Assembly (NCBI GenBank): GCA_016235025.1
Contig: JACRMV010000001.1
Span: forward strand, 310,001 to 374,000
Length of the DNA stretch: 64,000 nucleotides
Source of the DNA: Rhodocyclales bacterium
Lineage (GTDB): Bacteria > Pseudomonadota > Gammaproteobacteria > Burkholderiales > Rhodocyclaceae
Direction: 5' to 3'
Positions within the stretch are counted from its first letter, which is position 1. Every line of letters begins with the position of its first letter. The notes beneath the pieces were generated by a model that made no database searches, had not been told where the DNA came from, and saw only the letters and a program-made list of their open reading frames with translations. This document shows positions 39,649 to 47,415 of this stretch, one piece after another. The translations under genes were made by a program, and so were the position numbers.

Positions 39649-40128
39649 TGAAAAACAAGGAACTAAAAAATTCCATCCCGAATTAGGCACCTGTCGGGTG
39701 CATTTATCAGTAAATTTTGGGGTGTCTACTTTACGTTCTTCGGTCATAGAGCGCTAGCGAGCAAACTGCTGATGATAGCCAGAGATGAGGCCATTTATAC
39801 AGGCGGGGGAAAATGCTAAAAAGCGAAGCGCACTTTACGCGCCGCATAACACGCGTTGATGCGGACGCGAAAGCCTGCGCTTCGTGGAAAGACAAAAAAA
39901 CCGTGCTGATTTTTGGGCAGAAGGCCATAACGAACGGGTTCACAGAGTGCCGCTCTCTACGCCGTAGAACCGCTCGTTCAAGCGAACACCGCCCACTGCG
40001 TGAGCGGCTACGCCCCACTGGTCTGGCTGCATGCCTGTCGCGAAACCGCAGGATCACACTTGCAACCCAAATTGACGCGACAGCCATCACCGCAGCCAGC
40101 CTGCGGGGGTGTCGCTTAACTCGTAAAC
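39649..40128. other. attI/first-cassette region without confident gene
   Basis: This region should contain the attI site and the first cassette. I could not place an attI core: no GTTRRRY box here is complementary to the R''-like GCTTAAC at 40114-40120. A 112-codon plus-strand frame starts at ATG 39813 after GCGGGGGAAA, but its product (MLKSEAHFTRRITRV...) resembles nothing I know and the opposite strand is equally open. The half-site TTTATACAG at about 39797 recalls the LexA box of integrase promoters, but only half is present. Confidence 0.4.
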
Positions 40129-40346
40129 TACAAGGGCTTCCCCAAAATTAGCAAGTGCTTTTACGGTTTTCAGTTCATGGCTGTTTCCTGATCGGGTTTC
40201 TGTTTCACTGCGCGTGTCGAGTAAGAAGATGGAGGACTGCGAAACTACAACCGGTCATGTTGGGCATCTCGCCCGGACCCTGATGAAAGACGCGCGCCGG
40301 GACCTCAATCGTTAGTCGGGAATGACGTCTTCCCCTTGAGCTAATC

Positions 40347-40436
40347 AGGCACTTCCGACGCGGGTCCAACCCGCTTCACATCAACGCTTGCAGTGCATCG
40401 GTGATTCCTGTCCACCGGTCCTTCGGTGGTGCCTGT
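40347..40436 (-). ncRNA. candidate IS110-family guide RNA of element A
   Basis: Downstream of the transposase gene. CAGGCA (40347-) pairs with TGCCTG (ending about 40435), enclosing two perfect hairpins GCGGGT-CCA-ACCCGC and CCACCG-GTCCTT-CGGTGG. IS1111-group elements encode their seek/bridge RNA in this position. The assignment is by location and structure only. Confidence 0.45.
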
Positions 40437-40479
40437 GTTCCTTTCGTAGTCCTTTCCTGCTGACGCATTTATCGGAGGT

Positions 40480-41505
40480 TCAGGCGGCGTTCGGATTCAG
40501 ACGAAACTCCTCGCCATACTTCAACACCGCCCAGGCCAGCCGCGCATTCTTCGCAGCAATGGCGATCACCGCTTTCCAGTAGCCGCGTCGTTCTTGCAGG
40601 CTGCGCGCCCAGCGACTGAAGCCGTCCTGCTTGTCGCCCAAGCCCGCCAGGACGGCGCGCGCGCCCATGACCAGAAGACTTCGCAGGTAGGGGTCGCCGG
40701 CCTTGGTGATGCGCCCCAAGCGGGCTTTGCCGCCGCTGCTGTATTGCCCCGGCGTCAGCCCGATCCAGGCCGCCACTTGGCGACCGTTCTTGAAGTCGTG
40801 GCCGCCGCCGATGCTGGCCAAGAGCGCACTGGCGCTGATCGGACCAATGCCCGGGCGTTCCATCAGGCGTTTGCTGCGCGCATCGTCCCTGGCGGCTTTG
40901 GCGATGATGCGGTCGTACTCGTCGATCCGGGCATCGAGCGCGTCGGCATGCGCCAGCAGGTCGCCGATGCATTGCCTGGCGTAGCCCGGCAGGTCGTCGA
41001 GATGCGCGCCGATCTCCCGCCGCAGGCAGGCAACCTTTTGCGGCAGGACGATGCCGAACTCACTGATCAGGCCGCGCAGCCGGTTATAGGTTGCGGTGCG
41101 TTCTTCGACAAAGCCATTTCGGGTGCGATGCAGGCACAGGATGATTTGCTGGTGTTCTTCCTTGATCGGGACAAAGCGCATGTTCGGCCGGGTGACCGCT
41201 TCGCAGATGGCGGCGGCGTCCGCCGCGTCGTTCTTGCCGCGCTTGCCGCTCATGCGATACGGCGTGACGAACTTGGGCGCCATCAACTTCACGGTGTGGC
41301 CGTACTGGCGGAACAGCCGCGCCCAGTGGTGGGCGCCCGAGCAGGCTTCCATGCCGATCACGCAGGGTGACAGCTGCGCTACCAGCGGCAGCAGGTGCTC
41401 CCGCGATACTTTCGGCTTGACCAGCGCGGCCTTGCCGTTATCATCAACGCCGTGTACTGCAAAGACGTTCTTGGCGAGATCGATTCCAATGGTGATAATG
41501 CTCAT
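40480..41505 (-). CDS. IS110-family transposase (element A)
   Basis: 341 residues. The N-terminal RuvC-like DEDD domain shows GIDLAKNVFAVHG (first Asp), MEACSGAHHW (Glu) and GKNDAADAAAI (two Asp), and the C-terminal domain has MERPGIGPISASALLASIG and YSSGGKARLGRITKAGDPYLR with the conserved Ser region. This is distinct from the two attC-borne transposases further right (only family-level similarity). IS110 enzymes act with a structured RNA encoded in the element to choose the target. Confidence 0.92.
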   Translation of the reverse strand: MSIITIGIDLAKNVFAVHGVDDNGKAALVKPKVSREHLLPLVAQLSPCVIGMEACSGAHHWARLFRQYGHTVKLMAPKFVTPYRMSGKRGKNDAADAAAICEAVTRPNMRFVPIKEEHQQIILCLHRTRNGFVEERTATYNRLRGLISEFGIVLPQKVACLRREIGAHLDDLPGYARQCIGDLLAHADALDARIDEYDRIIAKAARDDARSKRLMERPGIGPISASALLASIGGGHDFKNGRQVAAWIGLTPGQYSSGGKARLGRITKAGDPYLRSLLVMGARAVLAGLGDKQDGFSRWARSLQERRGYWKAVIAIAAKNARLAWAVLKYGEEFRLNPNAA

Positions 41506-41622
41506 GGACTTCCCCTTTCGTGGTTTTGATGTGATTGCGAATTCCCATCATGGCACTCGTTGCCGTTCGCGGCTTCCGCCGCAGCCTCGGGACGGGGAAG
41601 TCCCTTTCATTCGTTAGGCAAC

Positions 41623-42192
41623 ATGACATTAAGAAAAAAATACTTTGTGGAGATGCAAAACTCGATTCACCAAGAAAACAGCCAACATGTTCTATTGGCT
41701 CTTACAATTCTTGTACCCGAAGCTGACTCTGTTGTTGGTGAATGGCGTCGGCAATATGACTGGTCAGCGGATCGTGGTCTCAGTGCGCATATAACCATTC
41801 TATTCCCGATCGACAGTTCTGTTTTTTTGGAGCAACGGTGTCACAGGCTCGAATCTGTTTTTTCTAAACATGCTTCGTTCAATTTTATGCTGCGTGAACC
41901 ACGTAGATATGGAAATTATGTCTATTTCGCTCCAGAGCCGATTGAGCCTTTTTTGATGTTAACTGAAACTGCGATGGCCGTATTGCCTGAAATTGTTCCA
42001 TATACGGATGTGTCTGGTTGCGTAACTCCCCATCTCACGGTGGCTTATAGTCAAGATGACAACATCCTTCAACGTATTTTTGCTGGCTTAACTGATGTGA
42101 CAATTGAGTCTACCGCTTTGAGCATTGAACTGATGGAATACAGAGACAACGCGTGGACACCACATATGCGGTTTCCATTGGGCGTTTCTTGA
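41623..42192 (+). CDS. cassette gene: 2H phosphoesterase (2'-5' RNA ligase-like)
   Basis: 189 residues, cassette starting at 41614. The two catalytic HxT motifs of the 2H superfamily are present: AHITIL (about residue 57) and PHLTVAY (about 144). Members hydrolyse 2',3'-cyclic phosphates or ligate RNA 2'-5'. The DNA is markedly AT-richer than the host genes, a sign of transfer. The ATG at 41623 lies four bases after the core box GTTAGGC; ATG 41653 is an alternative directly after GGAG. A host thpR of the same superfamily is at 59.6 kb but is not closely similar. Confidence 0.8.
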   Translation: MTLRKKYFVEMQNSIHQENSQHVLLALTILVPEADSVVGEWRRQYDWSADRGLSAHITILFPIDSSVFLEQRCHRLESVFSKHASFNFMLREPRRYGNYVYFAPEPIEPFLMLTETAMAVLPEIVPYTDVSGCVTPHLTVAYSQDDNILQRIFAGLTDVTIESTALSIELMEYRDNAWTPHMRFPLGVS

Positions 42193-42251
42193 CGTGAGCG
42201 CACGGTGTGCTTGCCAAATCCAAAATAGTCCTGACGGTGTCAAGAAAGCAT

Positions 42252-42338
42252 GCCTAACAACGCCATCAACTCGGACAGTGTAAAACGGCGCGAAAAGCAT
42301 GCGCCGCTTTACACTGCCGGTTATGGCGAACGTTCGGC
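42252..42338 (+). other. attC: attC site of 2H-phosphoesterase cassette
   Basis: R'' box GCCTAAC (42252-42258), R' box GTTCGGC (42332-42338). R'' is complementary to TTAGGC at the start of its own cassette (41614), as required for a circularised cassette. The arms pair: CGCCA with TGGCG, and GTGTAAA-CGGCGC with GCGCCG-TTTACAC. Confidence 0.88.
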
Positions 42339-42347
42339 CCCAAGACC

Positions 42348-42908
42348 ATGAGGCGCTTTCAATTTCTGCTTGCTCTTGTGTTGGCCCCGGCTGCCGCTGG
42401 TGCTATTGCTGGAGACCTTCAACTCCCGCAGGGCGCCGTTTGTTGGCCCCTCCACTTCGCCGGCATTACGTTGGGTATCTCGACAGACTCGCATGTGCAA
42501 CGTCTTCTCGGGAAGGGCGTCTTCCGTGCTACCGAAGGTGATACCGGCGGTCGCTATTACATTGACAAAAACGCCAAGGCTACATTGCATGTCGTGGCCT
42601 TCACGGATTCAATCATCGGAGAGGTAACGATCTCTGAAGGAGTCAGTTCGGAGGTTGGTGCTACCGAACGAACGAAAGCTGTAACGCCTTGGTTCAATCC
42701 AAAAGAGGGCTTTGGTAATTGGCATGCCCTGCGCCTGGGCGCGCCTAAGAGCGACGTACTGAAGAACCTTGGAAAGCCGGAGAAAGAAATTTCCCCTGAC
42801 GAGTGGCAGTATTCGGTGGCATGCACCTGCGAACTGCCGGAGTATTTCACTTTGTCGTTTAGGAACGGTCGCCTTGTCAAAATCATTCTCTCTGCACCAC
42901 CCGGCTAG
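42348..42908 (+). CDS. cassette gene: secreted protein of unknown function
   Basis: 186 residues with a signal peptide (MRRFQFLLALVLAPAAAGAIAG). I recognise no domain. Visible features: two similarly placed GI.LG/RLG. motifs (AGITLGISTDSHVQRLLGKG and HALRLGAPKSDVLKNLGKPE), which look like two repeats of a small SmpA/OmlA-like fold in which a protein scores ligand-binding loops, but this is weak. The coding frame fills the cassette (42333-42971). No clear ribosome-binding site, common for cassette genes. Confidence 0.65.
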   Translation: MRRFQFLLALVLAPAAAGAIAGDLQLPQGAVCWPLHFAGITLGISTDSHVQRLLGKGVFRATEGDTGGRYYIDKNAKATLHVVAFTDSIIGEVTISEGVSSEVGATERTKAVTPWFNPKEGFGNWHALRLGAPKSDVLKNLGKPEKEISPDEWQYSVACTCELPEYFTLSFRNGRLVKIILSAPPG

Positions 42909-42910
42909 GG

Positions 42911-42977
42911 GCCGAACCCATCATTCCACCGGACCTGCGCGAAAAGCCGCGCAGGCCGGTGAATTCAAACGTTAGCG
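42911..42977 (+). other. attC: attC site of secreted-protein cassette
   Basis: R'' GCCGAAC (42911-42917) is complementary to TTCGGC at the start of its cassette (42333). R' is GTTAGCG (42971-42977). The stem CACCGG-A-CCTGCGC pairs with GCGCAGG-CCGGTG, leaving the extra A that orients integrase binding. Confidence 0.87.
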
Positions 42978-42986
42978 ATCAAAACG

Positions 42987-43427
42987 ATGTCATCGCACAA
43001 ATCAGATTCGACCGAACAGCAAACCGCAGAAAGTCACATGCTGCGTGCCATTGAGATGAAGCTTGGTCTCCATTTTGTCGCGGGGGCCACGTTGGGTATT
43101 GGCGTTCAACCCGATGGAATCGACCCGGAAAACAAAGTGGTTGTTGAAGCCTATGCGCGCGTCGGTGAACTCAAAGGTGCGCAGCTTCACAAGGTAAAAG
43201 CCGACATCTTGAAGTTGGCCTACATCGATAAGAAGCTTGGCCCTGGCTGGCGAAAGATTATGTGTTTTGGTAGCGCTGAAGCCGCTGCCTTCTTATTGGG
43301 TAGTTCGTGGGCTGCGGAGGCCGCCAGAATCTTTGGCGTAGAGGTTTATGTGGAACCGCTTTCAAGTGAGCAAACAACGCTGGTCAAGGCCGCACAGGCA
43401 CGCCAGCGCATGGTGAATCCGCCGTGA
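42987..43427 (+). CDS. cassette gene: protein of unknown function
   Basis: 146 residues, cytoplasmic, no signal or membrane segment. The sequence has ordered alpha/beta character (FVAGATLGIGVQPDGID, KVVVEAYARVGELKGAQLHKVKADIL, WRKIMCFGSAEAAAFLLG, ARIFGVEVYVEPL). The beta-strand with a carboxylate and later K residues is reminiscent of nuclease-like folds, but I do not assign one. It occupies a whole cassette (from 42972) whose attC is interrupted by IS1111 element 1. Confidence 0.65.
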   Translation: MSSHKSDSTEQQTAESHMLRAIEMKLGLHFVAGATLGIGVQPDGIDPENKVVVEAYARVGELKGAQLHKVKADILKLAYIDKKLGPGWRKIMCFGSAEAAAFLLGSSWAAEAARIFGVEVYVEPLSSEQTTLVKAAQARQRMVNPP

Positions 43428-43468
43428 TCGCTAACCCGGCGTATATGGACTCCCCCCAAAGTCAAGAC

Positions 43469-43582
43469 TGACCGATAGGTTTGGCTGGTAGGAAGCGCAT
43501 GCAGTCGTATATCCGGCATCGTAAGTGGGCTCTATGTGGCCCGTGCCGACATGGAATCTGCGCACGTCGTGCCAATCGGTCA
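43469..43582 (-). ncRNA. candidate seek/guide RNA of IS1111 element 1
   Basis: Closed by the perfect inverted repeat TGACCGAT (43469-43476) / ATCGGTCA (43575-43582). Inside, GCGC(AT)GCAG pairs with CTGCGC, CGGCA with TGCCG, and GGGC with GCCC around a TCTATGTG loop. It lies between the transposase stop and the element end, where IS1111-group guide RNAs are encoded, and is identical in element 2. The internal CGTATAT (43506-43512) repeats the left insertion junction. Confidence 0.6.
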
Positions 43583-43623
43583 AGCGCGGGGAGGTGGAAC
43601 TCAAGATGTTTTCTCCTTACAGA

Positions 43624-44709
43624 CTACGCAGCGACAGCAAAGGTCTGGCGCTCGATCTTGCGCTGCGCCCTGGGCGACGGCTGACCATACGGTGTCGCAT
43701 CGCGCAAGGTGGCGTAGCAGATGCGCGCCATCTTGTTGGCCAGCGCACAAGCCGCTTTGTTGTGATTGGTGCGCGCCTGCACCGCGATGGCCCAGGACCG
43801 CAACCCATCCAGCTTGCGCCCGACGTTTCTCGACGTACTGGCGGCGCGCAGCACCGAACGCGCTCCATGCGTTAGCAACATCCGCAGGTAACGGTCGCCC
43901 TTCTTCGAGATGCGCCCGAGGACGCGACTGCTGCCGGAGCTGAACTCCCGCGGCGTCAATCCGAACCAGCTCGCAAAGTGTCGCGCATCCTTGAAATGGC
44001 TCACCGATCCGCCGGTGGCGGCCACCATCGCCGTGGCCGTCAGCAGGCCGACGCCGGGAATCGTCAGCAGCGTGGTGCAGGCCGGGCTGTGTTTCGCCAC
44101 CGCGGACAACTCCCGCTCCAGTTGTGCGATGCGGGCTTCGAGCAGGCGGATCTCCTCGACCAGCAGCTTCATCGAACTGCGGATCAGTCCGGGCACGGCC
44201 GTGTTCGGATCGGCCAGCACCCGGCTGATGGCTTCGACCCCGGTGCGCGCGCCTTGCGGTATGGCCAGGCCGAATTCGCGGCAGAAGCCGCGCAGGGCAT
44301 TGATGCGCGAAGTCCGTGTGCCCATCCACAGCGAACGGGTGCGGTGCAGGCTCTGCAGCGCCTGTTGCTCGACCGATTTCACCCGCACCGGCTGAATGTC
44401 GGAGGCCCGGGCCGCTTCGATCAATGCGCAGGCATCGGCAGCATCGGTCTTGTTGCGCTTCACATAAGCGCGGATGTAGGCGGCGGGCAAAAGCTTGACC
44501 TCGATGCCCAGGCCATTGAGCCAGCGACCCCAGTGGTGGGCAGAGCCGCAGGCTTCCATGATGACCAGGCGGACATCGCGGTTCTGGAACCAGCGCTCGA
44601 ATTGGCTGCGGGTAAGACGGTGCGATTCGATGACCTTCCACGAGCCATCGGCGACGGCCAGCTGGAAGACACTTTTTGCGAGATCGACGGCAACGGTAGT
44701 AGCATTCAT
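43624..44709 (-). CDS. IS110-family (IS1111 group) transposase, element 1
   Basis: 361 residues. DEDD residues appear in VDLAKSVFQLA, VIMEACGSAHHWGRW and NKTDAADACALIE, and the C-terminal domain has LTIPGVGLLTATAMVAATGG and FSSGSSRVLGRISKKGDRYLR. It starts at ATG 44709 after GAGGAGGAATCC. About 85 % of its residues match the transposase of element 2, with the first about 46 residues almost identical and most differences in the middle and at the C-terminus. Confidence 0.93.
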   Translation of the reverse strand: MNATTVAVDLAKSVFQLAVADGSWKVIESHRLTRSQFERWFQNRDVRLVIMEACGSAHHWGRWLNGLGIEVKLLPAAYIRAYVKRNKTDAADACALIEAARASDIQPVRVKSVEQQALQSLHRTRSLWMGTRTSRINALRGFCREFGLAIPQGARTGVEAISRVLADPNTAVPGLIRSSMKLLVEEIRLLEARIAQLERELSAVAKHSPACTTLLTIPGVGLLTATAMVAATGGSVSHFKDARHFASWFGLTPREFSSGSSRVLGRISKKGDRYLRMLLTHGARSVLRAASTSRNVGRKLDGLRSWAIAVQARTNHNKAACALANKMARICYATLRDATPYGQPSPRAQRKIERQTFAVAA

Positions 44710-44899
44710 TTTGGATTCCTCCTCGGAGTTGTTGAGTGCTGACCTCCACGCCAAATGAAAGACAGCTGCGCGTAATTTGCGCCTACAAAGAGGGGGAGTC
44801 CATCCCATCAGTCGACCCCGCTCCTTTCAGTCGCTGGACGCTGCGCGATAAAGCCGCGCAGCGCCGGTCACCTCTAGAGCCATATCGAGACTGCCACCA

Positions 44900-45227
44900 A
44901 TGAGATCACTATTTGTACTTGTGTTGTTGCTTTGGGTAGGAAGAGCCGAAGCTGCTCCGCCAGCTGTGGATTTTTCCTACAATGAATCTCTTGATGGGAT
45001 ATGCAGTTTGGTGCGCGGCTCGGCTATCGAAGAGAAATGGAAAACAGAGCTAAAACGCGATCTGCCTGATTTTGAGCGACAGTGGGTCGCCCTCGGCCCA
45101 AAGATGATGGCGACAACCGAGAAAATTACTGGCAAGCAATTCACTCAGAAAAACATCACGGCGCGTCTGACACTTTGTGATATACCTTCTGACTCGTTCT
45201 TGGGGGTGGTTGTGAACATCCCCCTGC
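44900..45227 (+). pseudogene. cassette gene for secreted HEXXH protein, 5' part
   Basis: The first 109 codons of a cassette gene broken by an IS3 element. It begins with a signal peptide (MRSLFVLVLLLWVGRAEA) and is open to 45227. Joining it to 46871 restores one frame across PLRADMRYAL, giving a protein of about 226 residues whose second part (46871-47220) carries HEILH, the HEXXH zinc-protease motif. Function unknown; presumably inactive now. Confidence 0.75.
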
Positions 45228-45284
45228 GTCAGAATAGTTGTCGCCCCGATATGATCTTGAACTTGGGGGCGATAAGGACGAAAG

Positions 45285-45758
45285 ATGGCACGGTACGGAG
45301 AAGCATTCAGGAACAGAGTGGTGGCGCGGTTACTGCCGCCGGAGAGCGCGAATGTTGGCGCGGTGGCGAAAGAAATCGGAGTGTCGGTGCAAACATTGGA
45401 ACGATGGCGTGAGGACGCGCAGTCCAGGCCCGCCCGAGGGCGGGCCTGGACTGCGGGCGCCCGACTCGAAGCGGTAATCACTGCGGCGGCGATGGACGAA
45501 GCCGGCAAGAGCGCGTGGTGCCGCGAGCACGGCGTATACCCAGCCGAATTGGACAAATGGCGATCAAGCGCCACCACGGCGCTGGCGGAGCCCGAGGAAG
45601 CTCGCGCCAGCCCGCAAGCCACGCGGCAAGACAAGAAGCGCATCAAGGAACTCGAACGCGAGCTGCTGCGCAAAGATCGGGCCTTGGCCGAGACAGCCGC
45701 ACTGCTCGTACTGTCAAAAAAAGTCGCGGCGATCTTCAACAAGGGAGAGGACGAATGA
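45285..45758 (+). CDS. IS3-family OrfA
   Basis: 157 residues. N-terminal helix-turn-helix (YGEAFRNRVVARLLPPE ... VAKEIGVSVQTLERWRE) and a C-terminal leucine-zipper-like coiled coil (KKRIKELERELLRKDRALAETAALLVLSKK). It binds the IS ends. The gene overlaps orfB by 4 bp (ATGA) and contains an A7 slippery run at 45716-45722 in the overlap of the frames. Confidence 0.88.
   Translation: MARYGEAFRNRVVARLLPPESANVGAVAKEIGVSVQTLERWREDAQSRPARGRAWTAGARLEAVITAAAMDEAGKSAWCREHGVYPAELDKWRSSATTALAEPEEARASPQATRQDKKRIKELERELLRKDRALAETAALLVLSKKVAAIFNKGEDE
45716..45722 (+). other. candidate -1 frameshift site
   Basis: Seven A residues in the orfA frame (TC AAA AAA AGT). OrfB is in the -1 frame and is open across this point from 45515, so a slip of A_AAA_AAG would make an OrfAB fusion, the active transposase in most IS3 elements. 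An independent OrfB start at 45755 also exists. Confidence 0.5.
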
Positions 45759-46846
45759 TCGGCCTCGAAGATCGCCAGGCGTTGGCCCGAAACATTGATG
45801 TGGCGCATACCGCCGGCGCCCGGCTCAAGCCGGCCTGCGAGATTGTGGGCATCGACCTGCGCACCCTCCAGCGCTGGCAGGCCGCCGATGGCCTCGTCAG
45901 CGCTGATCGCCGACCGCAGGTCGTGCGCCCGCCACCGCCCCATGCCCTGAGCGAGGCCGAGCGTGCGCACCTGCTGGCCGTGGCCAATGAGCCGCGCTTT
46001 GCTGCGGTGCCACCCGCGCGCATGGTGCCCATGCTCGCCGACGAGGGCGTCTATCTGGCCAGCGAATCCACCTTCAGCCGTGTGCTGAAGGCGCACGGGC
46101 AAACCGCCCACCGCGGACGGTCCAAGACACCCAAGGCCGTCCGGCCGCCGACCACACATATCGCCACCGCACCGCGCCAGGTCTGGTGCTGGGATATGAC
46201 CTACCTGCCGGCACAGATGATGGGGCGATGGTTCTTCTTGTATCTGATCCTGGACCTGTACAGCCGCAAGATCGTGGGCTGGGAGGTGCATGACAGCGAC
46301 CACGCCGATCATGCCGCGCACCTGGTGCGCCGCACCGCGCTGGCCGAGGGCATTGCGGCGATGGGCACCAAACCAGTCCTGCACGGCGACAACGGCTCCA
46401 CGCTCAAGGCCACGACGGTACTGGCGATGCTCAACTGGCTGGGCATCAAGCCCTCGTACTCCCGGCCTCGCGTCAGTGATGACAACGCCTATGCCGAGTC
46501 GCTGTTTCGTACGGCCAAGTACCGGCCGGAGTTCCCCGTCAAGGGCTTTGCTGACCTCGATCAAGCCCGTACCTGGGCGGCTGGTTTCGTGCGCTGGTAC
46601 AACTTCGATCACCGTCACAGCGGCATTCGCTACGTCAGCCCCGCTCAGCGCCACGCAGGGGACGATCATGCGATTCTGGCGGCACGACATGACTTGTACC
46701 TCAGGGCGCGCGAACTCAACCCGGCACGCTGGTCTGGCGACACTCGAAATTGGGCCCCCATCGGCGCCGTGACGCTCAATCCAGAACGTGACTCCATCAT
46801 AAAGACGCATTTGGCTGGTAACGATATTCAACCGTTGGCTGCATGA
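45755..46846 (+). CDS. IS3-family OrfB transposase
   Basis: 363 residues with the DDE integrase core: Asp in WCWDMTYLPA, Asp in VLHGDNGSTLK and Glu in NAYAESLFRTAKYRPEFP. Later WYNFDHRHSGIRYVSPAQRH is the typical C-terminal block. It catalyses strand transfer of the element. The proposed independent start is ATG 45755 inside ATGA; translation by frameshift from orfA is the alternative. Confidence 0.92.
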   Translation: MIGLEDRQALARNIDVAHTAGARLKPACEIVGIDLRTLQRWQAADGLVSADRRPQVVRPPPPHALSEAERAHLLAVANEPRFAAVPPARMVPMLADEGVYLASESTFSRVLKAHGQTAHRGRSKTPKAVRPPTTHIATAPRQVWCWDMTYLPAQMMGRWFFLYLILDLYSRKIVGWEVHDSDHADHAAHLVRRTALAEGIAAMGTKPVLHGDNGSTLKATTVLAMLNWLGIKPSYSRPRVSDDNAYAESLFRTAKYRPEFPVKGFADLDQARTWAAGFVRWYNFDHRHSGIRYVSPAQRHAGDDHAILAARHDLYLRARELNPARWSGDTRNWAPIGAVTLNPERDSIIKTHLAGNDIQPLAA

Positions 46847-46868
46847 CTGAGGCGACAACTACCTTGAC

Positions 46869-47220
46869 GCGCGCCGACATGCGGTATGCCCTCGCAAGCT
46901 TTATACCTACTCCCGTGCCACTTCGTTATAAAGTTAATGTGCTTTTCCATGAGATTCTTCACAAATTTCTGAATGACCATATGCCAATTCACTCCCGTCT
47001 TTTGTCCGAACATCAAAACGAGAGCAAACGCGTAAAAAAACATCTACATCTCTTTGCGCTCGAAAAGGCGGTTTCTTTGGAACTGGGACTTACATCGGAG
47101 CTTAAGGAAGTAATCGATATTGATGGACAACTGCCCGGTGGATCCTATAAAAAAGCTTGGGAGATCGTCAATCAGACAGATGGCGAATATCTAAAGTATG
47201 TGGACGAAATTCGGGAATAG
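46869..47220 (+). pseudogene. cassette gene for secreted HEXXH protein, 3' part
   Basis: About 117 codons, in frame with the 5' part once the IS3 element is removed. It encodes VNVLFHEILHKFL (HEXXH at 46948-46962), then SRLLSEHQNESKRVKKHLHLFALEKAVSLELGL, where a Glu two helices on could be the third zinc ligand. This suggests a small secreted metallopeptidase-like cassette protein. The stop at 47218-47220 abuts the R'' box of the following attC. A frame starting at ATG 46843 in the IS end could still express it without a signal peptide. Confidence 0.7.
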
Positions 47221-47260
47221 CTCTAACTTTACGTATATGGACTCCCCCCAAAGTCAAGAC

Positions 47261-47374
47261 TGACCGATAGGTTTGGCTGGTAGGAAGCGCATGCAGTCGT
47301 ATATCCGGCATCGTAAGTGGGCTCTATGTGGCCCGTGCCGACATGGAATCTGCGCACGTCGTGCCAATCGGTCA
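47261..47374 (-). ncRNA. candidate seek/guide RNA of IS1111 element 2
   Basis: Same 114-bp hairpin-forming segment as 43469-43582, without a single difference, between the transposase stop and the element end. Confidence 0.6.
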
Positions 47375-47415
47375 TGTTTTGCCTTTCCTTGAAGACGGGT
47401 TTGAATGTTGGTTGA

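Larger units (their letters stand above)
40129..41612 (-). mobile_element. IS110-family (IS1111-like) insertion sequence A
   Basis: Proposed limits are based on 12-bp inverted repeats AAGGGCTTCCCC (40132-40143) and GGGGAAGTCCCT (41594-41605), with short extensions as in IS1111-type elements. The right end then stops directly against GTTAGGC (41613-41619), the core box of the next cassette. One transposase gene lies on the minus strand, and about 340 bp of non-coding DNA lies downstream of it. The exact ends are uncertain. Confidence 0.6.
43442..44810 (-). mobile_element. IS1111-type element 1, in attC
   Basis: Terminal inverted repeats ATGGACTCCCCC (43445-43456) and GGGGGAGTCCAT (44792-44803) with 3-bp and 7-bp outer extensions, the subterminal pattern known for the IS1111 group. 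It sits 6 bp after the R'' box of an attC. One transposase gene on the minus strand and a 182-bp non-coding segment downstream of it. The known IS1111-attC group targets attC sites. Confidence 0.88.
43429..44880 (+). other. attC: attC site split by IS1111 element 1
   Basis: R'' CGCTAAC (43429-43435) is complementary to TTAGCG at the cassette start (42972). The right half, after the IS, carries the hairpin CGCTGCGC-GATAAAGCC-GCGCAGCG (44839-44862). The expected R' (GTTAGAGC) is degenerate, CTCTAGAGC at 44872-44880; TAGAGC still complements the R'' of the next cassette (GCTCTAAC at 47220). Confidence 0.75.
45228..46868 (+). mobile_element. IS3-family insertion sequence
   Basis: Imperfect terminal inverted repeats: left GTCAGAATAGTTGTCGCC (45228-45245), right GGCGACAACTACCTTGAC (46851-46868). 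Two overlapping frames, orfA and orfB. It splits a cassette gene. The flanking bases GC on both sides could be a remnant of a target duplication, but a normal 3-4 bp duplication is not clear. Confidence 0.85.

Noticed and set aside
39795-39805. LexA box for the integrase promoter
   Set aside because: Only a TATACAG half-site is visible, at an uncertain distance from the intI start.
40304-40311. CGTTAGTC as an attC core
   Set aside because: There is no complementary R'' box or attC stem beside it; it lies in the non-coding part of IS element A.
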